Below, piece by piece: positions 12,531 through 24,400 of a DNA stretch of 64,000 bases. Below the pieces are notes generated by a model. That model was not told where the DNA came from. It made no database searches and was given only the letters and a program-made list of their open reading frames with translations. Position 1 is the stretch's first letter. Every line of letters begins with the position of its first letter. The stretch is from Tubiluchus corallicola (Eukaryota > Priapulida > Priapulimorpha > Priapulimorphida > Tubiluchidae). The position numbers and the translations under genes were made by a program. The stretch spans positions 1-64,000 of the forward strand of contig JAQGDQ010000817.1 in the NCBI GenBank assembly GCA_030141605.1, written 5' to 3'.

Positions 12531-13808
12531 TTAATCCTCATGATTGTACCTCAGAATACGTAAGTTCTAAACATGATATAATTCAGATAGGCATGGAATT
12601 CTTTGAGGCTACGAGCATAAGTAAGTGCCAGGCTTGTAAACTCCAGTTTGTTAAAATAATTATATTGTTACTTTGTCGGTGTTAACTAGCCGAGTTGATG
12701 GTTATCATACTATCGTCGGTAAATGGTTTTCATTAAATAGTTGTGACATCGGGATCACGACTTTAAATTGACTGTACTAACTGCACGAGGCGCTTATCGC
12801 GATTTTATTGCTGAAACTTCCTTAACATTGTGTCCTATTGCTCTCATTGATGCACGTCGTGGAATAATTGTAACACAGACTCATTTATACAAAACTTGTC
12901 TATATGCCAAAATAAGCTGTTAAATCGATCGTACTTTATAGTTTTTGTTTATATTGATCGTGGTTGTGTAAAACTAGTGTTGATAATAAGGTTCACATAC
13001 CTGTTGATAATACGAAGCTGTTAAATAGCAGAAATGTGCCCTAGCTGCTTAACGAGGTTAATAATTTTAGCCTGCTGCAATAAAGTTGTTTAAAGCAATT
13101 TATAAGCTCAATAAACTGGGTCAACATTTTGGGTCGACATCAGAAGCTATCTTCGAGAAGCTCCCTGAGTCATAATCTGCTTTTACAGGCCTGTAACAGT
13201 TCCAGGCCAATTTATTCACTAATCTCTAGACAATACAATCTCGTCAAGTTATAAATGTTTTATAAGCACATAGCAGCTTTAATTGGATTAGCTGGAATTT
13301 TTGAATTATATAAATATCATAATGGTCATAACGTGTAGAAGGTAAATAGGATGGAACAAGCCTAAGTGTGCAACAATTCTACCTCCTGATTTCCACAGGG
13401 CATTTAATCCCTATGTATTCCATGCTTAGCCAATTATGCTCTCTGAGGCAAACAAGGTTCCGATCTCACCAGTGGGATGTAATCAGCGCCCAACAATTGT
13501 CACGGCAGAGAATTAGCGCATGTGCCCCGGTGTTGGCTCGACTATTTAAACGAAGTCGTGACGGTAAAGATAATAATTTAAACTGCAGATTTTAGGTGCA
13601 CTTTGCAAACAGAAGGTGTAAAGATGTGAACGAGGAAATGATGCTGTGGATTTCGCCCTTTCATGACATTTTTTCACGACTATCTGCTGCGAACACTTTG
13701 AAAGCACTAATGACATTTCCACCAATTGGAAAGCTCAAAATGGTACAAAATTCCACTCTTATTTAAGACTACAGTTTTTGCTGCTCGGTTTTTGTTATTT
13801 AACTAATT
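12531..13808. other. Non-coding stretch upstream of the GPCR
   Basis: AT-rich sequence with no recognised exon or repeat. Any GPCR promoter or 5' untranslated exon would lie here, but no TATA box or other element is distinctive enough to call. Confidence 0.4.
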
Positions 13809-15002
13809 ATGTTAAATCACACAGCAAGTGATTGGGTGAATTTAGAGAGACCTGCAGTTATACTGACAGTCCTTATTTACAGCTTTTCAACTATTCTTAT
13901 AATCCCGGGAAACTTGTTAGTGTTGATCGCAGTCAGTAAATATCCAATCTTACAAACCAAAACTAACGCTCTAATTGCCTCGCTGGCCGTAACCGATTTG
14001 GCTGTTGGCTTCTCTTCCCCCATTGAGATTGCAGCATTGTTTGTTCAAGAAGTTTTTGGCGAGACGGTGGTCCTGGTGATAAGGTACAGTTTCATGTACG
14101 GAACGGTAAATGCTAGTGCATTTCACTTATGTATAATAGCCGCTGAAAGATACGTAGCTGTCACGTACCCATTCAAGTACTCAGATATTGTGACCAAAAA
14201 TGCTGTCATTGTGGCACTTTGGTTCACCTGGTTCATCGCCATTGCTGAAGCAATTGCTATCTGTGTCTTGAGAGAGATGTACGGCATGTTCCATTTGATG
14301 TTACCCGACATCATTATAGCCTTCTACTTGCCGATGCTCGTGATCTTTGTGTTGTATGCCTTGATCTGGCGTACAGCACGAAGGCAAGTCCTGCGGATAC
14401 ATAGCCAAGGGCAAGGAGACAAGACAAGCGTGGTTCAGATGAAGGCAACAAAGACCTTAGCCATTGTTACATTTGCTTTTGTGCTCTGCTGGGGTCCAGC
14501 GTATGTATATGAAGCCTGGGGTTTTTGCACAGATTACTACGCTTGGACCTACGAAGCTTCAGTGATTCTATTCGCGGTAGGGTTTGCCAATAGTGCGGTT
14601 AATCCCGTCATATACGCATTCTTAAGCAGAGACTTTAGAGCGAGTTTCAAAAAGCTTTTGTTTATGCAGACATGGATGATGAACAAAGTTGACACCACTA
14701 GAAGACAAGCCTACACCACTGAAGACAACACACCACAAAACACCACCAGAAGACAAACCAATGCCAGTATGGGCAATTCGACACAAAGCACCACCAGTAG
14801 ACAAGAGTACACCACTGAAGATAACGCGACACAAAGCACCACCAGTAGACAAGAGTACACCACTGAAGACAACCCAACACAAACTACCACCAGAAGACGA
14901 ACCAATGCCGGTGTAGACAAAGCGACACAAACCACCAACAGAAGACAAACCAACGCCAGAGAAGACAACATAGAACAACCGACCTTGCATCTCGCGCGCT
15001 GA
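13809..15002 (+). CDS. Class A (rhodopsin-like) G protein-coupled receptor, single exon
   Basis: This 397-residue receptor would sit in the plasma membrane with seven helices. Landmarks: an N-glycosylation site at N3; N35 in TM1 (GNLL); D63 in TM2 (LAVTDLA); ERY at 113-115, replacing DRY, at the end of TM3; W138 in TM4; P175 in TM5; CWGP at 227-230 in TM6; NPVIY at 265-269 in TM7. The TM3 cysteine normally paired with extracellular loop 2 is absent (position 3.25 is L89). Residues 296-391 are six 16-residue repeats rich in T, R, Q and D/E in the cytoplasmic tail, with many possible phosphorylation sites. The ligand cannot be told; it falls among amine/melatonin/adenosine-like orphan receptors common in non-bilaterian animals. 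The ATG is preceded by stops in frame. Confidence 0.93.
   Translation: MLNHTASDWVNLERPAVILTVLIYSFSTILIIPGNLLVLIAVSKYPILQTKTNALIASLAVTDLAVGFSSPIEIAALFVQEVFGETVVLVIRYSFMYGTVNASAFHLCIIAAERYVAVTYPFKYSDIVTKNAVIVALWFTWFIAIAEAIAICVLREMYGMFHLMLPDIIIAFYLPMLVIFVLYALIWRTARRQVLRIHSQGQGDKTSVVQMKATKTLAIVTFAFVLCWGPAYVYEAWGFCTDYYAWTYEASVILFAVGFANSAVNPVIYAFLSRDFRASFKKLLFMQTWMMNKVDTTRRQAYTTEDNTPQNTTRRQTNASMGNSTQSTTSRQEYTTEDNATQSTTSRQEYTTEDNPTQTTTRRRTNAGVDKATQTTNRRQTNAREDNIEQPTLHLAR
14694..14981 (+). repeat. Six 48-bp tandem repeats coding the GPCR tail
   Basis: Six units of exactly 48 bases encode 16 residues each, beginning TT(R/S)RQ or TNRRQ. The units fall into two subtypes (YTTEDN and TNA…). Units 3 and 4 are nearly identical, so they duplicated most recently. 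The multiple-of-three length keeps the frame open whatever the copy number. Confidence 0.93.
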
Positions 15003-15019
15003 GGGACAGTAATTCTTTC

Positions 15020-15282
15020 TGCTAAGATATATTCAGTATGGACTTATTTACTGTAGTGGAAGGCCTTTAATAATAAGAAAAAGGCATTGTGTAGAACAAA
15101 TTGGGGCATTTGTAGACGTTGAACAAAAAAATGTAATAGTTTATGCAATAAAATTGAAGCAAACGCTGGATTAATAATAGATTTTAAAACAAGACTGATA
15201 AAACGTACATATCTATTATTCAATGTTGACCTTAATGTATGAAAAAATTTATACTTAAAGTGCTAGACTCATATTTCGTTTC
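15020..15282. repeat. Direct repeat, copy 1, just after the GPCR
   Basis: A block of about 260 bases starting near CTGCTAAGATATATTCAG is repeated at 15678-15936 in the same orientation with scattered substitutions and small indels. Neither copy codes for protein. Confidence 0.85.
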
Positions 15283-15677
15283 GTGAAAACATTGAGATCA
15301 AAGCAGCTTGTTTTGCATGTGCAAATGTACTGACCGTGAGGTAAAAATTTTGAGCGAAGTTTGTTGACAGAGTACGTTCGTTGACAGTCTCTTTTGCATG
15401 ATTTGTTCCACTAACAATCGATTTGGCTTCACGAAACAGCATTCTTTAGCCGAAGTAAACTAAAATTTGTGAAGAGCACAATATTCAAATTATATAATCA
15501 TTAAAACAGTGGTAGATATTAAAATCTTTATTTATCTTATAATAAACTGAACATCACAAATGTTGAAATATGCCTGTGCAAAGTATCTTTTACACATACA
15601 GTAAAACTAAAATATACTTCATACTAAACAGATCAGTACAATAAAATCATGTTAATGTTAAGATTAGGATACAGCAT

Positions 15678-15936
15678 CTGCTGGGATATATTCAGGACTA
15701 CTAGACTTATTTACTATAGTGGAAGGCATTTCATAATAAAAAAGACACTATATACAGAAGAATTTGGGGCAAGTTGAACAAAGAATGTTATAGTATATTC
15801 AATAAAATTGCAGAAAAAGCTGGATTAATACAAGAATTAAAATAAGACTGATAAAGCATACATATCTAATATTAAATGTTGACCTAAATGTATGTAAAAA
15901 ATTGGGCTTAAAGTGCTAGGCTCATATATTGTTTCA
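15678..15936. repeat. Direct repeat, copy 2
   Basis: Second copy of the block at 15020-15282, about 658 bases downstream. Shared stretches include TGGAAGGC, GCTGGATTAATA and the ending AAAGTGCTAG followed by CTCATAT. Confidence 0.85.
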
Positions 15937-15985
15937 ATACCAAAGTAGTTTTTGCCACAAATTTTTTAGTGCTGTGACTTGCAAA

Positions 15986-16040
15986 GGTTGGGTTAGGGTT
16001 AAGTTTAGGCTTAGGGTTAGGGTTAGGGTTAGGGTAAGGG
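15986..16040 (+). repeat. Interstitial telomere-like (TTAGGG)n array
   Basis: Several TTAGGG units, some degenerate, lie head to tail. TTAGGG is the usual animal telomere unit. The array is short and flanked by ordinary sequence, so it is interstitial rather than a chromosome end. Confidence 0.85.
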
Positions 16041-17389
16041 TATTTAAATTGTGTGGAGACATGTAAACTCGTTCCAATTTTTATAGTAGTCCGTCTCAGT
16101 GCTGTATTTTTTCATTTATCCGCTGACACGTGTTTTAAAATCAATCAGTTATACTTAACGGACCTTTCAAGAACACAGCTTACCTACCAGAGAGAAAAAA
16201 CAAAGAAAACAAGAAAAAGTGTTGATCTCCTCATTGCTTGCTTTAGTGTGCATCACAATAATATTTGTTACTGACCCTAGAAACTTTCTTGATACATTCT
16301 TGACGGCAAACACGGTAAAAGTCCTGCAAGTTTTAATAGCTCCGCATATTAGCAATTATTGCTGTTGCGTTCGCAGACAGTCTCTCAAGCTGTTCTTAAG
16401 AAATGTACTTGTGTCGGCGAGATTGGTTCTTTGTAAAAGATCAGTAATTAACCATTTCAACACAATACTTCCTGCATTGTTCAGGGAGTTTACGTTTTAG
16501 TGCCTGAATAGAGAAAATGTCAACAAAAGTTTCTTATATTCATGCTACATGTATTTGTATTTGTATTTAAACCTATAATGCAATGGAGAAGTTTCATGAA
16601 AATTGATGAAGTCCCATAGGGAACATTAGGCACTATCACGCAAAAAAGTAGAAGCCGCGTTTTTCTGTATTCCAATAGAATCGATGCAGCTTGTGCGACA
16701 CTAATAGATAATGCTATTTAGTGCTATTTGCTGAAAATTGAACTGCACCAAAATTTTGTGATGCACGGTAGAAATGTACAGAAAAAACGGCACAATGGAA
16801 AAGTAGGAAAAATGGCACATGACAGATAATTTCAAAATAATAAAAAAAATAATTAAAATAATTATAAGCACATGTAATATACAGTAGACGCGGCTTAATT
16901 GGCTTACTTTCGGATGAAGTGTTTTGAAAGTCCGTTAAACATTCTGTCCAAAGCAGGAAGAGCTTGAAAAGGAAACCGCTATCCAAGGGATTAAGCATGT
17001 AGCTTACGTACATTGCAATGGGAATAATCGCAGCTAGACCAGCAGGTAACCGATTCAAAGCGATTCAAGGTGCATAGAATTATTTGTTTACAGTCCCAAC
17101 GAACTTGTAATTGGGTATCAGTTTTAGAAGAATGTTGAGGATGCATCAAGCCTCCTAGCCTCGAAAACGTAGACATAATGAACGTACTATTAACATTCGG
17201 GGATATACTATTGAAGAGGCTTATGAAGCTTCCATTGGATAGCCAACATCTAGTAAAAGAAGACACCACCATGTGTCAAGCCATATTCAGACTATATCGA
17301 CAATATAATTGGTAAATTCTCGGGGTACAGAAACATTGGACTCGTGTCAGTGATACCCTCCTGACAAAGCTTGCTTAATACGTCATTTT
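16041..17389. other. Non-coding stretch, no gene recognised
   Basis: AT-rich sequence with several short frames on both strands that overlap and match no known family. No exon was recognised. Confidence 0.4.
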
Positions 17390-17865
17390 GCTCTGCTGAA
17401 AGAGAATTTTCTGCGCTACATTATGGGGAAGATAGGCTAAAGCCTTGGTCCACGACCATTGACCAAGACTGAAATTCGCAGATTTCTTGGAATGGTCGGA
17501 TTCAACCGCAGACTCTACGATTGCACTTCAGCATGATAGTAGCCCAACTAATCTCTCTAACTGAAAAATATGCTCCAGTCCAAGCAAGCTGGTCAGATGG
17601 ATGTTCTATCATTTACAAGCTCTTACATCACAACAAGCAACTCATACTAACAACTGATAAGAACTGGCGCTGTCTTGTCTCAAGTCCGTGAAGATGGGTA
17701 GGGCGAAGTGCTGATTATCTACATAAGCCGCAAAATGAACAGAGACGAAACACGATATTCAGTTGTTGAATGTGAGTGTCTGAGCGTACTGTATGCTGTG
17801 GAAATGCTCCGGCACTACCTTGAACTAGTAATGCTGACTATAGCGTTTACTTATATAGAATGGAA
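17390..17865 (+). pseudogene. Relic of a Gypsy pol gene (end of RT, RNase H)
   Basis: Broken plus-strand frames show FLRYIMG, then LTKTEIRRFLGMVGF (the RT-RNase H connection), KYAPVQASWSD, and finally the RNase H block YISRKMNRDETRYSVVE…LRHYL near 17720-17830. Several frameshifts and stops separate them. The relic belongs to a different, older Gypsy lineage than the element at 1-5120. No LTR was seen beside it. Confidence 0.8.
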
Positions 17866-17939
17866 ACCACACCTAAATATGGTTTATTCAAAAATTCCTA
17901 ATCAGTCGAGTTAGGGTTAATCAGACTAGTTAAACATTG

Positions 17940-18455
17940 TTTTACTAAAAAACATCTCATCACACTTTAAATTGTCTGTTAATGCCATATTTAACCTACT
18001 GTAATATACTTTGGGGACACACACCTACTCTACATCTCTTCTCAAATTAAACATCCTACAGATTGATAGCTAACCTGAATAAACGCGACCACGTTGGTCT
18101 TAATCTTTTCAAGAAGTATTCTATTCTTGTATTAAATGACATAATTAATTTGAACTCCGTTATTCACATGTCTACAACTAAACACAAACTACTCCCCGCT
18201 TTCTTTTTAAACCTATTATCTATTAATATAAGACATTACACAACAAGATCTAATGAATTTCTTATTAAGTATTGCAGGATTGATGTGGCAAAGCACTTCA
18301 CTAACACTGGCCCTAGACTTTGGAATAATATCGGTGAATACATAAAAAACTCTACATCTATAAATAACTGCAAAAGAAATCTTAGAAATGATTCTTTTCT
18401 AATTATGTAGAATAAATCAATTAAACTAGTTCGGCTGCACCTGCCGCGATTCATC
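17940..18455 (+). pseudogene. 3' end of a LINE reverse transcriptase gene
   Basis: A plus-strand frame near 17975 gives a YLTYCNILWG-type block. The frame 18063-18410 (115 residues) carries HYTTRSNEF and then GPRLWNNI, the conserved end of CR1/jockey-like LINE proteins. It is 5'-truncated and frameshifted between the two parts, as usual for dead LINE copies. Confidence 0.75.
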
Positions 18456-20890
18456 ATGTTGGCGGCTATGTCGATTTCAATATCACTTCATATAGTTACC
18501 ATCACATCTTTTTTTCTAGTCTGCTTCAACTTTCTTTTTTACTCCTTTACGCCTCCTTTTTCTTTTTATCAATCCGCATTTATTTGGGGCGCAACAAATA
18601 GCTACTTTTTAAGCACCCAATAGGCCACTTGCAACCCGGCACTTTGGGTACGTAATAAAATATGTTATTACTAATACACAAAGTCTTCTTACGTGCTACG
18701 CTGTATTGGTGTTATAGATGCATTTAATAAGAAATCATAATTACGTACAAATTACATACTTGTGTTTGGCAAAATGTAGAAAATATAAAAGGCTTTGCCG
18801 ATAAGCACTTAAGCTATCAGAACTCAAATTTAGTATAGAGAACACAAAGAGAGAATCATAACACAGTAAATTTCTTTGCGGATGCGTTATCAAGAGATTT
18901 CTTCTAGAACGCTTAAACTTCACTTAATTTGCTCAGTATATATTAAAGTGCTTGGTTGGAGATCAATGATTATTGTATGGCGAAAGTGCTTACTGCTTTC
19001 GAATCTGCTTATGAAACATGCTATATTGCTCATGTTTGAATTATAGAACTGCGTGCAGAAAATGTTGTTTTGGGATAACATGCAGAAATGAATACTTTGT
19101 TATTTACTGATCTGCAGTTTTTGTTATACAGTGTAGTCAGATAGTAGGCTAATCCAGCTACTGCAATTTTGTGCCACAGTTGAGCGTAGGGCAGTGGTTT
19201 TTGTTTCTCATGCATTCTTGAAATTCATAAATTTGTGCTCATGAATTTATGAAATTGTGCATTTTTGCCTTTTCAGAAATACTTGTTTTACTCTTTGAAT
19301 TTCTTGTAACATTCTTGTTCGGGTACTTTTCTTTGGTGACAGCTCTAAGTCGGGGGAACTTCCACTTTCCTTTATGTGCAGTATTTTCCGATCAACATAA
19401 AGAAAAACTGCGTCACGTCATCATAAGCTGAGATGTTCACGACACTGGCATCAGAAACAGCGTGATCATTGATAAACATTGCAGGTATCAGGCCTTGCGA
19501 ACTTAGTTGCTTAATAATGGTTATTCTGAGTATTGTAAGTCACTATAAGTTTCTGTGGCCCATTAAAGTCATCCTATTCAGTTCATTGTCGGACTTGAAA
19601 TATTTTTTGCTACTTTTCGTTCAGGCTCGGATTGTGGAATGTGAGAAAGCCAGAATTCGCAATAATATATCCGGTTTTCAGCAGGAAAGGAAGATATTAA
19701 ACAGGCAAAGTTTAATAAGGTTAAGATGCGTGTCCTATTCCTAAAAACACAACAGTAAATCAACCTTTAGTGTTTGAAAAGTTTGCCTTTTACTTCAATT
19801 ACTTGCTATTTATTTATTTGTTTGGTATTTTTTAACTTTCATTTCAATATTTCGTCTATCCACATAAGCATATCATAATCGTCATGACAAGAAAGAAAAT
19901 TTATTTTCCATTATAATCAAATAAAACAAATACAGGGTTAGCAAAACGTTTGTTCCACAATCAGCAACGTAATGGACTATCAAAATTAAGTAAAACAAAT
20001 GCAGTCAAAAATAATAATGCTTAAAATTATGTACACAATAATTTTAATTCCTTAAGCAATTAACTACAAGAAAATGGCAAATTTTAAGTCGACAGTAAGA
20101 ATCCACATGCATGCGCGTTATTCTTTTTCTGCAGGCTATTCCGCAGGCTGTTCCGCAGTAGAAGCGCATCCGTTTACGCATCCTACGTAATCGCCACTTT
20201 AATGTTGTTTGTTAAAATGAGCAACGGTAAATAAATGCTGTTTAAGTCTTTTGTCTTTGTCTTTCTCAAAGCCTGTTAATTATTAAATTAACTCGCCAAC
20301 AGTCGTGCAAAAACAATTATAGGCCCTACATATACTACGTTTTTTTTTTTGAAAGTCACATTTCATAAAATTCACTGCGTTTACGAAATGCAGCATTAAA
20401 GTTCGCGGTGTCAGTAACGATAATTTTTTGGGTGCGCATGATATCATACCAGATATAGGTTTTGTGAAAAGAGAGAACTAACGCGAATAACTCTTAATTA
20501 AGCCGTTTGTTAAACCAGTAAGTTTCTTCTTAGAGCAAGTTTCTTTTTGAGGCTCAATTAACAACTAAGTGATACTATCAGTATCCTATAAATTAATATG
20601 CCTAAGAACGATTAATAGCAAACTGTTTTTGTTTGTCCGCTCTATCAGAAAGCTGTTCGCAATCAAAAGTGACGTGCTGCAAAAACATCCAAAAAATTTT
20701 CCGGGTTCACATACAGCTTGCAAGAATAACTTTCGTTCAGTTGTACGCTCTTGACGTTGCGGTGTCTTTAATTAAAAATTGAGTAATGCATCGTATTCTG
20801 AGAATCTCATCATATTGGCAAAAGCCAGACAATATAAGGCCGGCAAACGATTAAACGTTGATGACCGATGAAAAATCCTTTCGCTAATAT
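18456..20890. other. Non-coding stretch downstream of the TTLL gene
   Basis: No exon, repeat or RNA gene recognised. Short frames on both strands look random. The 3' untranslated region of the TTLL gene would begin at 20890 and run leftward. Confidence 0.4.
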
Positions 20891-21365
20891 TCAGAATGAG
20901 TGTTGGTTATCCAAACATAATCCTTTCAATCGCTCTAAACCTGGAAAATTTTAATAAGTAGAATACGAAAAATAGGAAATAATGGTAATAATTATGTAGA
21001 ATTATGAAGTACCAAATGCTCTTTACAATATAAATGAACAAACAGCTCAACCAATAGCAAACAAACGAAAAAGGAGCAACACACGGGGATATCGCACCTT
21101 TTTCAGGATTACGCTGGTAGTTAATCGTCCAGGCATCAAGCAGTAGGTTGCTATAACTTTTTCTTTCAAAATATTTTAGATATTTATGTGACGTTGGACT
21201 AGGAAAGATGCGCTGGTATGTTCCACGTCGATGATACTCATCTTCTGCTTCTACAAGCTCACGTACATCCGCTGGTGTTAACACATCTAGGATTCTCGAT
21301 GAAATTTCCTGTAACAGACGCAGTTATTATTATTGTTGTTGTTGTTGTTGTCGTCGTCGTCGTCG

Positions 21366-21405
<40 letters not shown>

Positions 21406-24400
21406 TATTATTATTGATATTGTTATTGCTATTGTCATTATCATTATCACTGATGTCACTGTCAAGCAATTTAATTTAGCCTTCTACATTTGTTTTTGTA
21501 TTTTTACAAATATGCATTTCCTTAAAGTGTTTGAAACGAAGCCAGTCTTAGTCATGTGATCTAAGCTTTAGTACTATACGCCACCTATCAATCACACTTG
21601 TTTTTACACGTAGCTAGATTTTCTGTTGCAGCCATGCTGATCATACCGTTTGGTGATACTTGAATTGCTTTGTTTATTTTGCTATAATTTAACAGTCGCT
21701 AATCATAATGTAAAGCCATAGTTGTCACCAGTAAATGTAAGTCTACTTTAATAATTAGTTAATAATTTAAATTCGTTAGAATTGCTCCAAATCTCTGGAA
21801 TCATAAAGTAATAATATGTGTTTCAGTCTTTTTAAATCTAATTTTTCATTTTTGTCTAAATAGTAATAACCTTTAGCACGTTTTTAAGCACTTTTTGTGA
21901 TCCGTTAATTTTAATAAATTGCAGGTCTATCGCACAGTTCAATGCTGATTTTTGCTGTTTCTTTGCCTGGACTGGGCGCATCCACAATTATAATTATTAT
22001 CATTATCATTATCATTATTTATTATTATTTATCTAATTAGAATTTCAAAATTACATAGTTATTATTTGCGAATTATTTCCGGCCATTCATTTAACAAACC
22101 AAATATTATAAGTTTAAGTAATAGCGAGTCACTTATCAGCACAAATAAATTTCGTTTTGAAACAATTTTTGTGAGACAGTTAAATATTTCCAATTTGAAA
22201 GTCTTTTAGCAAATCTTAATTTGATAATAAATAGAAAGGCAAGCGTTCAACTTAATTTCGAAAACATCAATATTAACACCTCGATGTTTCAGCTTGAAGA
22301 CTTTAAGGCATCTATCTTCAGACTATGAAAAACTATCTACCAGGACCTTAAAATTAAAATATTTGCACTAATTTAACAACCAGCAACAGTCACTAAAAAC
22401 CTAGAGAGTAACAACAAACGTGAACACGATGATAAAGGACAAGAAAAATCGGATTACATACCTGGCAGCCAGCTAGCTGACAATTTTGAATATTGACTGT
22501 ACGCAAGAGAGCAAAAATTCTATTGCGCACACAATTTAGTTTGTCATCGTCTAAAAATGGCTAAAGGTCCTCTAGCGGACACATTACGGTTTTCGAACTT
22601 AGGTCGCTTGTCTTTCTATTTATTGCCTATTTTGAGCTTGCGTAGTAAGTAATTTACAAAGCAAGTTCAATGCATTAAAACAACTGTTTCAATCGTGCTT
22701 CTTTCTGTCTTTCTTCTGTGCGCCAGTACCAGAAACAGCCCAAGAGCAAATGCACTGATCGACGTGAATAAATAGAACAAATAAATTGGTCACAGACTAG
22801 TAAGCAAAGGGAAACCAAGACCGAAAAAAATATGCTATGTACATTCCTAATCATAACATAAGGTGACTTTGAATGAAAGACCACATTCGTTTTTCAATTT
22901 AATCAAAGAAACTTTCATTCTGGTGCACTTTTAATGCCTTAGTGAGCTGTATAAAATGACAGATGTAAGCAATTTTTTAACTAATTAAATGCCCAGTTGG
23001 GATAATTAGTAAGCTGTGCAGTAAAGCAAGCAGCGTTCACTCATCGAAGAATTAAATACCTTCTCTGATGCTTTAGTTGTAAAATAAGCTCGCTTTGCAA
23101 TTTCAAACGTTGTTAGATTGGTATCTCGAAAGGACTTTGGCTGAAATGGACCTATAAATATTCCTGGTTGTTCCGTCACGTTCCTAAAAATAATCAGGAC
23201 GGGTTTGGTAAACTAAGAACGAATTTTCAAACTGATCACAGCAACCTCATTATAAGCAATATTTGACAAAGGTTTCCCTGCGAATTTCTCAAGCACTTTA
23301 ATCAAAATCAGGATAGCCAGGTTAACTGCTGGCAGTAACCTTTTATTTTTGTCCAAGCCAAGTTAGCCAACACTTAGCGAGAGTAATTTCTGCGAAACTT
23401 TTTGATCAAGCATTCCGGCATAAAACACACGTGCATAGAACGATACTAAGGAATTCCTGACCTGAAACTAGCCGCATAAAAAAGAGCACTAGGTACTCGG
23501 TATCCTGCCATGTTGAAACAGTCTTCGAGTTGACCTTCAGTTAATAGTGGTTTCGGAAACCTAAACAAATTCACAGTAATATGTTTGTGCTTTCTGGCTA
23601 AGTCTATAGTTATTATTATTATTATTACAAAAAGCTGCAACTACAACTTTCATTCTTGTAATAGTGCTTTTAAGTTCAAACAGTTTTATTGCACAATCTC
23701 TTCAAGAAAATTAATGAAAAGTCAGGTCTGCGTGGATTTAAATCAAAAATTTGTATGGAAACTACAAGTCTGGGAACCGGATCCAAGATTTCGTGACCGA
23801 CCACATCTGGATTCCCAGATTTTTTCTCTGTCAACTGATAATTGTGATAGTAACGACATCAAAAACACTGATTGAAATTTATCCTGTGTCAGGGAAACAG
23901 CAACTCTTTTCATTTTCCATTCGGAGTTCCTTCTACATTTCTTTAACATAAATATGTGTAATCTTTATATCTATATAAAAATTCAGAAATGTTAAAAATG
24001 CGCATCTGTATTTCATCAGTGCATAAAAGAGTGTGAAAATGACAAATGCGATGAGTGCAAAGCTAACACTACATATACAGTGACATTAACATTTACTACA
24101 TACAGATACTAAACAAATTATTTTAAATTATTTTCGTTCTACGTTTCTTGAACAAGACGGTTATAACCGATATTAACTTTTATGGATAGAAGATCAATGA
24201 AATTAACAGAACTGCAATTAGCCTGGTTAAGTATTTGTAGTCACTATGGTTATTACAATAAACAATTATCGTTAGTGCAGTAGGCCTACTTACAAATACT
24301 TCTGTTTTTGTTGCCATTGAACGTTAAACCCTGTAAATAAAATTTCTTATTCGCATCACGAACGTTTTATTTGAATAGGCCGCTTACCCAGGCATGACGT

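Noticed and set aside
14622-14990. Minus-strand and alternative-frame repeats opposite the GPCR tail
   Set aside because: Shadows of the 48-bp coding repeat; the plus frame continues a clear receptor.
21259-21559. Poly-I, poly-M, poly-D and poly-T frames
   Set aside because: Artefacts of the trinucleotide microsatellite in a TTLL intron; part of one overlaps the real exon 21308-21098.
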